A stretch of 64,000 nt of DNA. Source: Mesorhizobium sp. WSM3859 (GTDB lineage: Bacteria; Pseudomonadota; Alphaproteobacteria; Rhizobiales; Rhizobiaceae). Both the position numbers and the translations under genes were made by a program. Where the stretch lies: the NCBI RefSeq assembly GCF_002295065.1, contig NZ_NSGG01000005.1:186001-250000 (forward strand), in the 5' to 3' direction. This document shows positions 1 through 8,628 of the stretch, one piece after another (the first letter of the stretch is position 1; each line of letters begins with the position of its first letter). The notes under the pieces are model-generated. The model saw nothing but the letters and a program-made list of their open reading frames with translations, ran no database searches and was not told where the DNA came from.

Positions 1-896
1 AGGCGCTGCCCGATCGCGTCGAGATCAAATTTTTCGACGACGAGCAGGCGCAGGTTGTGGCGCTACAGGCCGGCCAGCTCGATGTCATCCCGAGCACCAC
101 GCGTCTGGAACTGGCGATCGAGGGCAATCCCAACTTCAAGCTGCTGAGCGTCCAGGCGAGCTCGCATGACGTCGTGCATCTCAGGACCGATCAGGCGCCG
201 TTCACCGACAAGCGCATCCGCCGCGCCCTGGCGCTCACCCTCGACCGCGAAGCCATCGTCAAGGGCCTGCTCAAGGGCCGCGCCATCGTCGGCAATGACA
301 CGCCCTTCGCGCCGATCTTCCCCTCGGTCGATCCGTCAGTGCCGCAGCGCAAGCAGGATATCGCCGAGGCCAAGCGTCTGCTGGCCGAAGCCGGCGTGCC
401 GAACGGCTTCGAGGTGACGCTGACCACCGAGCGCGCCTACGACATCCCCGACTACGCCGTGATCATCCAGAACTTCGCCAAGAAGGCCGGCATCGACATC
501 AAGCTCAACGTCCTGCCGCAGGATGCCTACTACGGCTCGGCCACGTTCGGCAGCTCGCCATGGCTCGATTCCAATCTCGGCATCACCGATTTCGGCCATC
601 GCGGCACGCCCGACATCTTCCTCAACGCGACGCTGAAGAGCGGTGGCGCGTGGAACGCCGCGCATTTCAAGAATGCGGATTATGACGCGTTGCTGGTCGA
701 ATACGGCAAGGCCCGTGACCTGCAGACGCAGCGCATCGCTGCCGGCAAGATCCAGACCCTGCTGCTCGACGAGACGCCGGAGATCATCAGCTACTTCTCG
801 CAATACAGCCGGATCGCCAGCGCGAAGGTCGAGGGCGTGCGCTTCACTGCGATCTCGCATCTTCTGCTCGACCGCGTTTCCTTCGTCCAGGCATGA
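1..896 (+). CDS. ABC transporter substrate-binding protein, peptide/nickel type (5' end outside window)
   Basis: C-terminal part of a family 5 extracellular solute-binding protein (SBP_bac_5, DppA/OppA-like); the reading frame is open from base 3 at the left edge, so the signal peptide and N-terminal lobe are missing. The visible part has the typical stretch around IRRALALTLDREAIVKGLL, followed by AKRLLAEAG and the C-terminal lobe. In this family the periplasmic protein delivers peptides, opines or other small solutes to a paired permease. Two permease genes follow on the same strand (32-base gap, then a 4-base overlap), which supports one import operon. The substrate cannot be told from sequence; no ATPase gene follows, so the ATPases are probably upstream or elsewhere. 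Confidence 0.9.
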   Translation, partial: ALPDRVEIKFFDDEQAQVVALQAGQLDVIPSTTRLELAIEGNPNFKLLSVQASSHDVVHLRTDQAPFTDKRIRRALALTLDREAIVKGLLKGRAIVGNDTPFAPIFPSVDPSVPQRKQDIAEAKRLLAEAGVPNGFEVTLTTERAYDIPDYAVIIQNFAKKAGIDIKLNVLPQDAYYGSATFGSSPWLDSNLGITDFGHRGTPDIFLNATLKSGGAWNAAHFKNADYDALLVEYGKARDLQTQRIAAGKIQTLLLDETPEIISYFSQYSRIASAKVEGVRFTAISHLLLDRVSFVQA

Positions 897-927
897 TGCG
901 GAGACGTCAAACTGGCCGGGGCACCGG

Positions 928-1887
928 ATGCTGACCGGCCGCACCTTGTCGGCGCGCGCGGCCTCGCTGCTCCTCACGCTGTGGCTGGTCAGCGCGCTGG
1001 TCTTCCTCGCCGGGCAGGTCCTGCCCGGCGATGTCGCGCGCGTCATGCTCGGTCCCTTCGCCGACGCACAGGCCGTCGCGGCGCTGAACAGGCAGCTCGG
1101 CGCCGACCAGCCCGTGCTCGTCCAGTACTGGCGCTGGTTCAGTGCCGCGCTCGGTGGCGACTTCGGCACGTCGCTGTCGATGCGCGCACCGGTCGCGCCG
1201 TTCGTGTTGGCAAGCCTCGGCCGCTCGGCCGCACTTGCCGGCATCATCCTTTTGTTTCTCGTGCCGTTGGGTGTTGGCGCGGGCATCGTCGCTGGCCTGA
1301 ACCGGGGCCGCCCGGTCGACCGGCTGATCGTGCTCGCCGGCGTCTCCTTCGGCATCGTACCGGATTTCGTCTCCGGCCTGCTCCTGCTGCTGGTCTTCGG
1401 CCTGTGGCTGAACTGGCTGCCGATCACGGGTGCTGCGCCAGATGGCGCGGGCTTCTGGACGAGCGGCTACTATCTCATTCTGCCGGCGCTGCCGCTCGTG
1501 CTCAATCTCGCCGGCTATCTGGCGCGCATGACGCGGGCCGGCGTCATCGAGGCCCTTGCCGCCGACTATACGAGGACAGCCACTCTCAAGGGTCTCGATC
1601 GCCGGCAGGTCATTCTCCGCCACGTGCTGCCCAATGCGTTGACGCCGACGATCGCGGTGCTGGCGACGCAGAGCGGCTATATGCTCGGCGGGCTGGTGGT
1701 GATCGAGGCGCTGTTCGGCATCCAGGGCCTCGGCAATCTGGTTCTGAACGCAGCCAAGTCGCGCGACTTCCCGATGCTCGAGGCAGGCGTGCTGGTCATG
1801 GCGATGATCTTCGTCCTGTCGGCCGCGATGGGCGATTTCGTCCAGGCGCTGCTCGACCCGCGGCAGCGGCGGCAGGCGTCGCGATGA
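928..1887 (+). CDS. ABC transporter permease, DppB-like
   Basis: 319-residue inner-membrane permease of the peptide/nickel importer family, first of the usual pair. It begins MLTGRTLSARAASLLLTLW with a first membrane helix, then the periplasmic GDVARVMLGPFA region and about five more helices. The coupling (EAA) loop lies near YTRTATLKGLDRRQVILRH. The frame is open further upstream, but this ATG follows the previous stop and gives the expected family length and N-terminus. It works with the preceding binding protein and the following permease. Confidence 0.92.
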   Translation: MLTGRTLSARAASLLLTLWLVSALVFLAGQVLPGDVARVMLGPFADAQAVAALNRQLGADQPVLVQYWRWFSAALGGDFGTSLSMRAPVAPFVLASLGRSAALAGIILLFLVPLGVGAGIVAGLNRGRPVDRLIVLAGVSFGIVPDFVSGLLLLLVFGLWLNWLPITGAAPDGAGFWTSGYYLILPALPLVLNLAGYLARMTRAGVIEALAADYTRTATLKGLDRRQVILRHVLPNALTPTIAVLATQSGYMLGGLVVIEALFGIQGLGNLVLNAAKSRDFPMLEAGVLVMAMIFVLSAAMGDFVQALLDPRQRRQASR

Positions 1888-2771
1888 TGGATCTCCTGGA
1901 ATTCCCGGCACCGTCGCACGCGCCCATTGTCCTGCGGTTCGCGGGCAGGCTGGGCCGCGCGGTTCGCGGCCTTCCTGTCTCCGTCATTATCGGATCGCTC
2001 ATCCTCGCCTTCTGGATCGCCTGCGCTTTGTTCGGCGACCGGCTGGTTCCCTACGATCCCTATGCCGAGGATTTCCTCGCCACGCTGACGCCGCCGGACG
2101 CCGCGCACTGGTTCGGCACCGATCATCTCGGCCGTGACGTGCTGTCCCGCATCATCGTCGGATCGCGCGACATCCTGCTGGTGGCGCCGCTCGCGACACT
2201 GGGTGGCGTTGCCGCCGGCACCATCATCGGCCTGGCGCTCGGCTATTTCGACGGGCTGGTCGACGCGGTCGGCGCGCGGCTGCTCGACACGCTGATGGCC
2301 TTCCCCTTCATCGTGTTGGTCACCATGACGCTGGTGGCGCTGGGACCCTCGAACCTCACGGTCATTCTGGTGATCGCCATCGCCTATGCGCCGCTGGTGG
2401 CCAGGACCGTCCGCGCCGCGGTGCGCGAGCAGAAAGAACGCGAATATGTCAGCGCCGCCCGCCTCGGCGGCGAGAATGCCTTTGCCATCATGGTGCTGGA
2501 GATCCTGCCCAACATCAGGGAGACGATCCTGATCGAGCTCGTCACCAGGCTGGGCTACGCCTTCTTCTCGATCGCCACGCTGAGCTTCCTCGGCCTCGGC
2601 ATCCAGCCGCCTTCGGCAGACTGGGGCCTGGCGGTTGCCGAAGGCTACGGCTTCCTGACCGGCGGCAAATGGTGGGTGGTGGTGTTCAATTCGGCGGCGA
2701 TCGTCTCGCTGGTCATGGCGACCAACCTGATCGCTCAAGGCATCGGTGCCTTCGAGAATAGCGAACGGTGA
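1884..2771 (+). CDS. ABC transporter permease, DppC-like
   Basis: 295-residue second permease of the peptide-type importer. The start codon overlaps the stop of the first permease (ATGA), a sign of translational coupling. The N-terminal helix around VSVIIGSLILAFWIACALF is followed by the DppC-type HWFGTDHLGRDVLSRII motif and an EAA loop near EYVSAARLGGENAFAI. It pairs with the DppB-like subunit to form the channel. No ATP-binding subunit follows: the next gene is an unrelated membrane protein after a 63-base gap. Confidence 0.93.
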   Translation: MMDLLEFPAPSHAPIVLRFAGRLGRAVRGLPVSVIIGSLILAFWIACALFGDRLVPYDPYAEDFLATLTPPDAAHWFGTDHLGRDVLSRIIVGSRDILLVAPLATLGGVAAGTIIGLALGYFDGLVDAVGARLLDTLMAFPFIVLVTMTLVALGPSNLTVILVIAIAYAPLVARTVRAAVREQKEREYVSAARLGGENAFAIMVLEILPNIRETILIELVTRLGYAFFSIATLSFLGLGIQPPSADWGLAVAEGYGFLTGGKWWVVVFNSAAIVSLVMATNLIAQGIGAFENSER

Positions 2772-2834
2772 TTTGACCTTCTGAGGCTCGCGCTCTGCTA
2801 GACTCCCCGTTGATTCGTCTCGACAGGGAACGGC

Positions 2835-3320
2835 ATGAGCAAGGCCCTCGGCACATTCGCACTGGTCACGGTTTTGAGCGCCTTGCTGATGGCGCTGTCA
2901 TTGGCTGTGGCGCGGCACGGCTACCCCTATGGCGCCTATGGCGTGAAGCGTCTCGACGGCATTGCCGATGCCGGTTCCTTCCTGGCGATTGCCGCCGTCT
3001 ATTTCTTCGGCGCCATGCTGATGATGATCCTGCCGATCCGCGCCGCCGGCATCGTGCTCACCCATGCCGCCGACGCGGTCTTCTGGGCGACGATCATGCT
3101 GTTCGCGACCATCGTCGGCTCGCTGATCGCCAGATGGGCCTTCGGCCAGCATGAGGTGCTTTGGGCGCTCTTCAACTGGCGCTTCCTGTTCGTGGCGGTG
3201 ATCGTGGCGGCACACCTCACCATGAACGAGCTTCGCCGCAACATCCTGCTCAGGAGCCTGTTCTTCGTCATCTTCGGCGCGGTCACGCTCGCCTGCCTGT
3301 TCTGGTCGTTCTCGACCTGA
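2835..3320 (+). CDS. hypothetical integral membrane protein
   Basis: 161-residue protein with about five hydrophobic segments (roughly residues 5-26, 47-67, 80-100, 115-131 and 138-158) and short polar loops, so it is an inner-membrane protein. I recognise no catalytic or ligand motif and no named family. It starts at an ATG preceded by a purine-rich AGGGAACGGC stretch. It sits between the ABC permease and the aldehyde dehydrogenase and probably has its own transcript, because gaps on both sides exceed 60 bases. Confidence 0.7.
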   Translation: MSKALGTFALVTVLSALLMALSLAVARHGYPYGAYGVKRLDGIADAGSFLAIAAVYFFGAMLMMILPIRAAGIVLTHAADAVFWATIMLFATIVGSLIARWAFGQHEVLWALFNWRFLFVAVIVAAHLTMNELRRNILLRSLFFVIFGAVTLACLFWSFST

Positions 3321-3439
3321 CGCGAACCAGCTCTAGGTTTAAGATCGCGGGTAGACCTGCTCCCGGACAATCACTATATCATTTGTCTGACAATTGACCC
3401 GGCCGGAGGCCGCCGCGACCAAAACCCAAGGAAAACAAG

Positions 3440-4879
3440 ATGACCCTGCACCGCAAGAACCTGATCGACGGCGAGTGGCTCGGCGAGGCCGGCTCGCGCA
3501 ACATCAACCCCTCCAACACCAACGATGTCGTCGGCGAATACGCTTCGGCCGGGCCGGAAGAGGCCAAGCAGGCCATCGCCGCCGCGAAGGCGGCCTTTCC
3601 GGCCTGGTCGCGCTCCGGCCCGCTGGCCCGCCATGCCGTGCTGAAGAAGACCTCCGACGAGATCATGGCGCGCAAGGACGAGATCGGCCGGTCGCTCGCG
3701 CGTGAAGAAGGCAAGACCTTGGCCGAGGGCATCGGAGAGACGATCCGCGCGGCGCAGATCTTCGACTTCTTCGCCGGCGAGACGCTGCGCCTCTCGGGCG
3801 AGATGGTGCCGAGCGTGCGGCCCGGCGTCGGCGTCGAGATGACCCGCGAGGGCGTCGGCGTCGTCGGCATCATCACGCCGTGGAATTTCCCGATCGCCAT
3901 TCCCGCCTGGAAGATCGCCCCGGCGCTCACCTACGGCAACACCATCGTCTTCAAGCCGGCTGAGCTGGTGCCTGAGAGCGCCTGGACCATCGTCGATATC
4001 CTGCATCGCGCCGGCCTGCCCAAGGGCGTGCTCAACCTCGTCATGGGCAAGGGCTCGGTGGTCGGCCAGGCGATGCTCGACAGCCCCGACGTCAACGCCA
4101 TCTCTTTCACCGGCTCGGTCGGCACCGGCAAGCGCGTCGCCGCAGCAAGCGTCGAGCACATGCGCAAGTTCCAGCTCGAGATGGGCGGCAAGAACCCGCT
4201 GGTCGTGCTCGACGATGCCGACCTTGCCGTGGCCGTCGACTGCGCCGTCAACGGTGCCTATTTCTCCACCGGCCAGCGCTGCACGGCATCCTCGCGCCTG
4301 ATCGTCACCGACGGCATCCACGACCGTTTCGTCGATGCGGTGAAGGAGCGGCTCGACAAGCTCGTCATCGGCGATGCGCTCGACGCGCAGACCCAGATCG
4401 GTCCTGTCGTCGACGCAACCCAGCTGAAGCAGGATGAAGACTACATCGCCATCGGTGTGAGGGAAGGCGCAACGCTTGCCTTCGGTGGCGAGAGGCTCGA
4501 TCGCAAGACACCGGGTTTCTATCTGCAGCCGACGCTGTTTACGGGTTCGACCAATGCCATGCGTATCTCGCGCGAGGAGATTTTCGGCCCGGTCGCCAAC
4601 GTCATTCGCGTCAAGGATTATGACGAGGCGTTGGCTGTCGCCAACGACACGCCGTTCGGTCTCACCTCCGGCATCTGCACGACCAGCCTGAAGCATGCGA
4701 CGCATTTCAAGCGCAACTCCGAAGCCGGCATGGTCATGGTCAATTTGCCGACGGCGGGTGTCGACTTCCACGTGCCGTTCGGCGGCAGCAAGGGGTCCAG
4801 CTACGGTCCGCGCGAGCAGGGCCGCTACGCCATGGAGTTCTACACCACGGTGAAGACGGCCTATACATTCGCCGGCTAA
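3440..4879 (+). CDS. NAD(P)-dependent aldehyde dehydrogenase, probably 2,5-dioxovalerate (alpha-ketoglutarate semialdehyde) dehydrogenase
   Basis: 479-residue cytosolic aldehyde dehydrogenase, full length for the superfamily. It carries the ITPWNFP cofactor motif, FTGSVGTGKR at the nucleotide-binding turn, the general base Glu247 in LEMGGKNP, and the nucleophile Cys281 in GQRCTASS. Overall similarity, including the ending FGGSKGSSYGPREQGR, is closest to alpha-ketoglutarate semialdehyde dehydrogenases, which finish oxidative pentose, hydroxyproline or sugar-acid routes by making 2-oxoglutarate. That substrate is inferred; the fold and chemistry are clear. An ABC solute importer lies upstream, and a repeat palindrome begins 1 base after the stop. 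Confidence 0.9.
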   Translation: MTLHRKNLIDGEWLGEAGSRNINPSNTNDVVGEYASAGPEEAKQAIAAAKAAFPAWSRSGPLARHAVLKKTSDEIMARKDEIGRSLAREEGKTLAEGIGETIRAAQIFDFFAGETLRLSGEMVPSVRPGVGVEMTREGVGVVGIITPWNFPIAIPAWKIAPALTYGNTIVFKPAELVPESAWTIVDILHRAGLPKGVLNLVMGKGSVVGQAMLDSPDVNAISFTGSVGTGKRVAAASVEHMRKFQLEMGGKNPLVVLDDADLAVAVDCAVNGAYFSTGQRCTASSRLIVTDGIHDRFVDAVKERLDKLVIGDALDAQTQIGPVVDATQLKQDEDYIAIGVREGATLAFGGERLDRKTPGFYLQPTLFTGSTNAMRISREEIFGPVANVIRVKDYDEALAVANDTPFGLTSGICTTSLKHATHFKRNSEAGMVMVNLPTAGVDFHVPFGGSKGSSYGPREQGRYAMEFYTTVKTAYTFAG

Positions 4880-4880
4880 A

Positions 4881-4978
4881 GCAATTCCAGGAAAAGTGTG
4901 AGCGGTTTTCCGTTCGGAATTGCGTAAAAACAAGGGGATAGTGCGTTTCGCCGTTTCCGTGAAACGGTGAAACGCACT
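4881..4978. repeat. rhizobial intergenic palindromic element, copy 1
   Basis: Two-part element directly after the aldehyde dehydrogenase stop. The first part is an inverted repeat bounded by GCAATTCC (4881-4888) and GGAATTGC (4916-4923), with AAAAGTGTGAGCGGTTTTCC between. The second is a nested stem made of GTGCGTTTC/GAAACGCAC (4941-4949 and 4969-4977) and CCGTTTC/GAAACGG. The same sequence recurs at 33610 (first half only) and at 58928 (opposite orientation), so it is a dispersed repeat of the RIME type. It can form a strong hairpin at mRNA 3' ends. Confidence 0.85.
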
Positions 4979-4999
4979 AGTCCGATTCGGGGGAGATCG

Positions 5000-5575
5000 A
5001 TGAGCGTGGCCGACATGACATGGCTCAACCCGCCGCCGCACCATACGGTCGGCGACGGCACGCTCACCGTCCGCACCGGCAAGGACACCGATTTCTGGCG
5101 CGAGACTTTTTATGGCTTCTGGCGCGACAACGGCCATTTCCTCTACCGTTCCGTCGAGGGCGACTTCAGCGCCGAGGTCACCGTCAAGGGCGACTACAAG
5201 GTGCTCTACGATCAGGCGGGGCTGATGCTGCGCCTGAGCGAAACCCACTGGATCAAGGCCGGCATCGAATATACCGACGGCCTTGCTTACTTCTCCGTCG
5301 TCGTCACCAACGACACCTCCGACTGGTCGCTGGTCGCCATCGCCGCCGGCAAGGACGGCGTCCGCATCCGCCTGACCCGTCACGCCGAGGCGATCCGCAT
5401 CCAGTATCTGGACGCCTCGGATGGCCACTGGAAGCCGGTGCGGCTGGCCTATTTCCCGATCTCTAAGTCGGTCAATGTCGGCATGATGTGCTGCTCGCCG
5501 CAACGCGAAGGCTTTGAAGCGACCTTTTCCGGCTTCACCGTCGGGCCGGCGATTTTACGGGAATTGCACGACTGA
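5000..5575 (+). CDS. DUF1349 domain-containing protein
   Basis: 191-residue cytosolic protein built from a single DUF1349 (concanavalin A-like beta-sandwich) domain. Recognisable stretches are FWRETFYGFWRDNGHF, YDQAGLMLRLSETHWIKAGIEY and a late FEATFSGFTVGP. The family is related to yeast regulation-of-enolase protein 1; its ligand and function are not established. The start is the ATG after GGGGGAGATCG, a good ribosome-binding site, rather than an in-frame ATG 33 bases upstream inside the repeat. It ends 7 bases from the convergent LuxR-type regulator. Confidence 0.88.
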   Translation: MSVADMTWLNPPPHHTVGDGTLTVRTGKDTDFWRETFYGFWRDNGHFLYRSVEGDFSAEVTVKGDYKVLYDQAGLMLRLSETHWIKAGIEYTDGLAYFSVVVTNDTSDWSLVAIAAGKDGVRIRLTRHAEAIRIQYLDASDGHWKPVRLAYFPISKSVNVGMMCCSPQREGFEATFSGFTVGPAILRELHD

Positions 5576-5582
5576 CGCGGTC

Positions 5583-6362
5583 TTAGCGTTCCATTCTATG
5601 CTGGAAGAACTGCAGGAACAATTCGCGCTCGGTGGTGATGTCGAGCTTTTCATAGATGCGGCGGCGATGGTTCTTCACCGTGCCGACGGTGATGCCTAGC
5701 CGCTCGGCGATGTTGGCGGTCGGGTGGCCGGCCAGGATCAGCTGCACCAATTCGCGCTCCCGCAGCGACAGCTCCGGCCACAGGCTGTCCGGAATGCTCG
5801 GCTTCTGCTGTGGTGAGGCGCCCGGGCCGCTCGGCGCCGAGGTGCGGGAAAAATCTGAGCCGCGCGCCTTGATGTCCAGCGCATGCAGCGCCTCGAACAC
5901 TGGCAGCCGCTCGGTGAGCAGCGCGATCTCGCTGTCCTTGAAGGACACGGTCGAACGGTCGAGGAAGATGCCGAGGCACCAGTCGCCGCCATCGGCCAGC
6001 ATGATGCCGACCTCGTCGCAGATCTCCGACTGCGCCAGGAAGCCGGCTATGTACTGGCCGCGCTTGGCTTCCTCGTCGGCCAGCCCTTTCAGCGGCATGA
6101 TGCCAAGCCGCCGCTCGCGCCGCCACGAGGCGTAGAAGGGATCGAAGACGTAGTAATTGTCGAGATAGCGCCGCACCATCTCGTCCGAGAAGCGCCGGTG
6201 CTTGACGAATTCCGGTGTCCTGGTCGCCGAATAGCGCGTCACCGTCACCAAATCATGCGCGATGTCGGCGCCGATCAGGTCGATCAGGCAGTCGACATGC
6301 CGGTCGGTGCCGGTGGCGGCGATCGCCTTGGCCAGCGGCGCCCAGATGTTGCCCATGCGCAT
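5583..6362 (-). CDS. LuxR-family transcriptional regulator
   Basis: 259-residue regulator. The C-terminal region (about residues 195-250) is a LuxR/GerE helix-turn-helix with LSLRERELVQLILAG and LGITVGTVKNHRRRIYEKL. The N-terminal 170 residues form an unrecognised sensor region, with no receiver domain and no clear autoinducer-binding signature. It is divergent from the carboxylase operon, with only 110 bases between the two starts, so control of that operon is the natural inference. The inducer cannot be read from the sequence. Confidence 0.88.
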   Translation of the reverse strand: MRMGNIWAPLAKAIAATGTDRHVDCLIDLIGADIAHDLVTVTRYSATRTPEFVKHRRFSDEMVRRYLDNYYVFDPFYASWRRERRLGIMPLKGLADEEAKRGQYIAGFLAQSEICDEVGIMLADGGDWCLGIFLDRSTVSFKDSEIALLTERLPVFEALHALDIKARGSDFSRTSAPSGPGASPQQKPSIPDSLWPELSLRERELVQLILAGHPTANIAERLGITVGTVKNHRRRIYEKLDITTERELFLQFFQHRMER

Positions 6363-6472
6363 GCCCTTTTCTCGGCGAACCGCACCGCGCGGTCATTGTG
6401 TCTTTAGGCATATGGCGCGATCCGGCTTGAGGAATCTAGCCTGGGGTCATTCTCGGCAAGGGAAAGCGACCC
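6363..6472. promoter_or_regulatory. divergent promoter region between LuxR-type regulator and carboxylase operon
   Basis: 110 bases between the minus-strand regulator start and the plus-strand GTG start at 6473. It must hold both promoters and probably the regulator's operator. I cannot point to a convincing -35/-10 pair. A purine-rich GGCAAGGGAAAG stretch precedes the GTG start and can serve as its ribosome-binding site. Confidence 0.45.
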
Positions 6473-8614
6473 GTGGATCAGATCACGACCAACCCAATCG
6501 TCATCGGTATCGACGCCGGCGGCACCATGACCGACACGATCCTTGTCGATCAGGACGGTCACTTCAAGATCGGCAAGTCGGCGACGACGCCGAAGAACGA
6601 GGCCGAGGGCTTCCTCGCTTCGGCGGAGGACGCTGCGGACGCCTGGGGCATCTCGCTGCAGGACCTGTTTTCGGGCGTCAATGTGGTGCTCTATTCCGGC
6701 ACCGGCATGCTCAACACGCTTTTGTCGCGCACCGGCCGCAAGCTCGGGCTGATCACCACCAAGGGCCTCGAGGACATGATCCTGATGGGCCGCGGCCTGC
6801 AGGCCTGGGCGGATTATTCCTATGCCGACCGCCTGCATGCGGTCACCCATCACCATCCCGATCCGTTGGTGCCGCGCCGCCGCACCCATGGCGTCACCGA
6901 GCGCATCGACCAGTTCGGCGACGTCGTCCTGCCGCTCTACGAGCAGGAGGTGCATGCCGCCGCCAAGAAGCTGATCGCCGACAAGGTCGAAGCGATTTGC
7001 ATCATGACCGTCTTCTCCCACGTCAATCCCGCGCATGAGAAGCGCATCGCCGAGATCTGCCGCGAGGAGGTCGCCGCCGCCGGCGCGGACATCCTCGTCT
7101 ACACCAGCCACGAGGTGCGTCCGGTCATCCGCGAGCAGTCGCGGCTGAACTCGGTGCTGATCGAGGCCTACGCCACCTCGCGCGGCCGCAAGCAGTTGAA
7201 GGGCATCGAGGACGTCTCGAAGAAATACGGCTTCAAATATGGCGTGCAGACGCTGCTTTCTTTCGGCGGCCTGACCTCGATCAACCATCCGCGCCTGCAC
7301 GAGACGATGATCTCGGGGCCGATCGGCGGCATCCTGGGCGCGGCCTATGTCGGCAAGCTGATCGGCAACGACTCGCTGATCTGCTCGGATATGGGCGGCA
7401 CCTCCTTCGACATGGGCGTCATCACGCGCGGCCAAACGCGGATCGAGAACGAGCCGCTGATGGACCGCTTCAAGCTCAATGTGCCGACGCTGCATCTCGA
7501 CACGATCGGCGCCGGCGCCGGCATGATCCTGAAGGTCGATCCGCTGACCAGGAAAGTCTCGCTCGGGCCGGAAAGCGCCGGTTCCGATCCCGGCCCGATC
7601 TGCTTCGCCAAGGGCGGCACCGAACCGACCATCGCCGATTGCGACGCCATCCTCGGCCGGTTGAACCCGCATTACTTCCTCGGCGGCAAGGTCGTGCTGC
7701 AGGTGGAGAAGGCGAGGAAAGTCTTCGAGGAAAAATGCGCCCGCCTGCTCGGCGTTGGCGTCGAGGAAGCCGCCGAAGGCATGATCGACATGCTGGAGGC
7801 CGACGCCAACAACGCGCTGCGCCGCGTCATCTCCGGGCAAGGAATCCATCCCTCGGAATTCACGCTTCTGTCCTATGGCGGCTCCGGACCGCTGCATTTG
7901 GCCGGCTGCTCCAGGGGCATCGGCTTCAAGGACATCATCACCTTCCAGTTCGCCGCCGCCTTCTCGGCCTTCGGCTGCACCACCGCCGATTTCATGCGCC
8001 GCCATTCGGTGTCGACGCAGATCGACATCGGCGCCGGCGCCAGCGACGACGAATTGCAGGCTTTCGGCGCGAAGGTCACTGGCGTCTGGAACGACCTGAC
8101 CAAGGCGGCGGTCGACGAAATGGTCGCCGACGGCCACGCGCTCGATAAGATCAAGACCGTGCCGTTCCTGATGATGCGCTACACCGGCCAGCTCGAGGAC
8201 GTCGAGGTGATGGCGCCGCTGTCGGCGCTTCGTTCGGCCGACGACATGCGCAAGGTCATCGCCGAGTTCGAGGCGGTCTATGCCAAGGTCAATCATCGCG
8301 TCTCGCGCTATGGCGAGGCCGGTTTCTCGATCACCGAGCTCGGGCTGATCGCCACCGCCGACAAGGTCAAGCCGGTGCTCTTGAAGCGTGCGCTTGGCAA
8401 GTCGGATCCGGCAGCTGCCCACAAGGGCGTGCGCGAGGCCTATATCGGCGGCCGCTGGCACAAGGCCAATCTCTACGAGATGAATCTGCTGCAGCCTGGC
8501 CACGAAGTGATCGGCCCGGCCATCATCGAACACCCGGCGACGACGCTCGTCGTCCACCCGCAGGATCGCGTTCATGTCGATGAATGGACGCTGCTGCACT
8601 ACACCCACGCTTGA
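6473..8614 (+). CDS. acxA: acetone carboxylase-like beta subunit (hydantoinase/oxoprolinase A family)
   Basis: 713-residue ATP-binding subunit of the HyuA family. It opens with the ASKHA-type phosphate loop IGIDAGGTMTDTILVD, has the second loop DMGGTSFDMGVI near residue 306, and a glycine-rich LLSYGGSGPLHLAG region near residue 465. DAGGTMTD and the length fit acetone carboxylase beta subunits better than hydantoinases. In that enzyme this subunit uses ATP to activate the ketone and bicarbonate for carboxylation to a beta-keto acid. The assignment rests mainly on the alpha and gamma genes that follow directly. GTG start. The exact ketone substrate is unknown. Confidence 0.82.
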   Translation: MDQITTNPIVIGIDAGGTMTDTILVDQDGHFKIGKSATTPKNEAEGFLASAEDAADAWGISLQDLFSGVNVVLYSGTGMLNTLLSRTGRKLGLITTKGLEDMILMGRGLQAWADYSYADRLHAVTHHHPDPLVPRRRTHGVTERIDQFGDVVLPLYEQEVHAAAKKLIADKVEAICIMTVFSHVNPAHEKRIAEICREEVAAAGADILVYTSHEVRPVIREQSRLNSVLIEAYATSRGRKQLKGIEDVSKKYGFKYGVQTLLSFGGLTSINHPRLHETMISGPIGGILGAAYVGKLIGNDSLICSDMGGTSFDMGVITRGQTRIENEPLMDRFKLNVPTLHLDTIGAGAGMILKVDPLTRKVSLGPESAGSDPGPICFAKGGTEPTIADCDAILGRLNPHYFLGGKVVLQVEKARKVFEEKCARLLGVGVEEAAEGMIDMLEADANNALRRVISGQGIHPSEFTLLSYGGSGPLHLAGCSRGIGFKDIITFQFAAAFSAFGCTTADFMRRHSVSTQIDIGAGASDDELQAFGAKVTGVWNDLTKAAVDEMVADGHALDKIKTVPFLMMRYTGQLEDVEVMAPLSALRSADDMRKVIAEFEAVYAKVNHRVSRYGEAGFSITELGLIATADKVKPVLLKRALGKSDPAAAHKGVREAYIGGRWHKANLYEMNLLQPGHEVIGPAIIEHPATTLVVHPQDRVHVDEWTLLHYTHA

Positions 8615-8628
8615 GAAGGGCGAACGCC

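Noticed and set aside
3374..5503. Long minus-strand frame opposite the aldehyde dehydrogenase
   Set aside because: It is antisense to a full-length enzyme with catalytic residues in place; His/Arg/Asp-rich composition marks it as a shadow.
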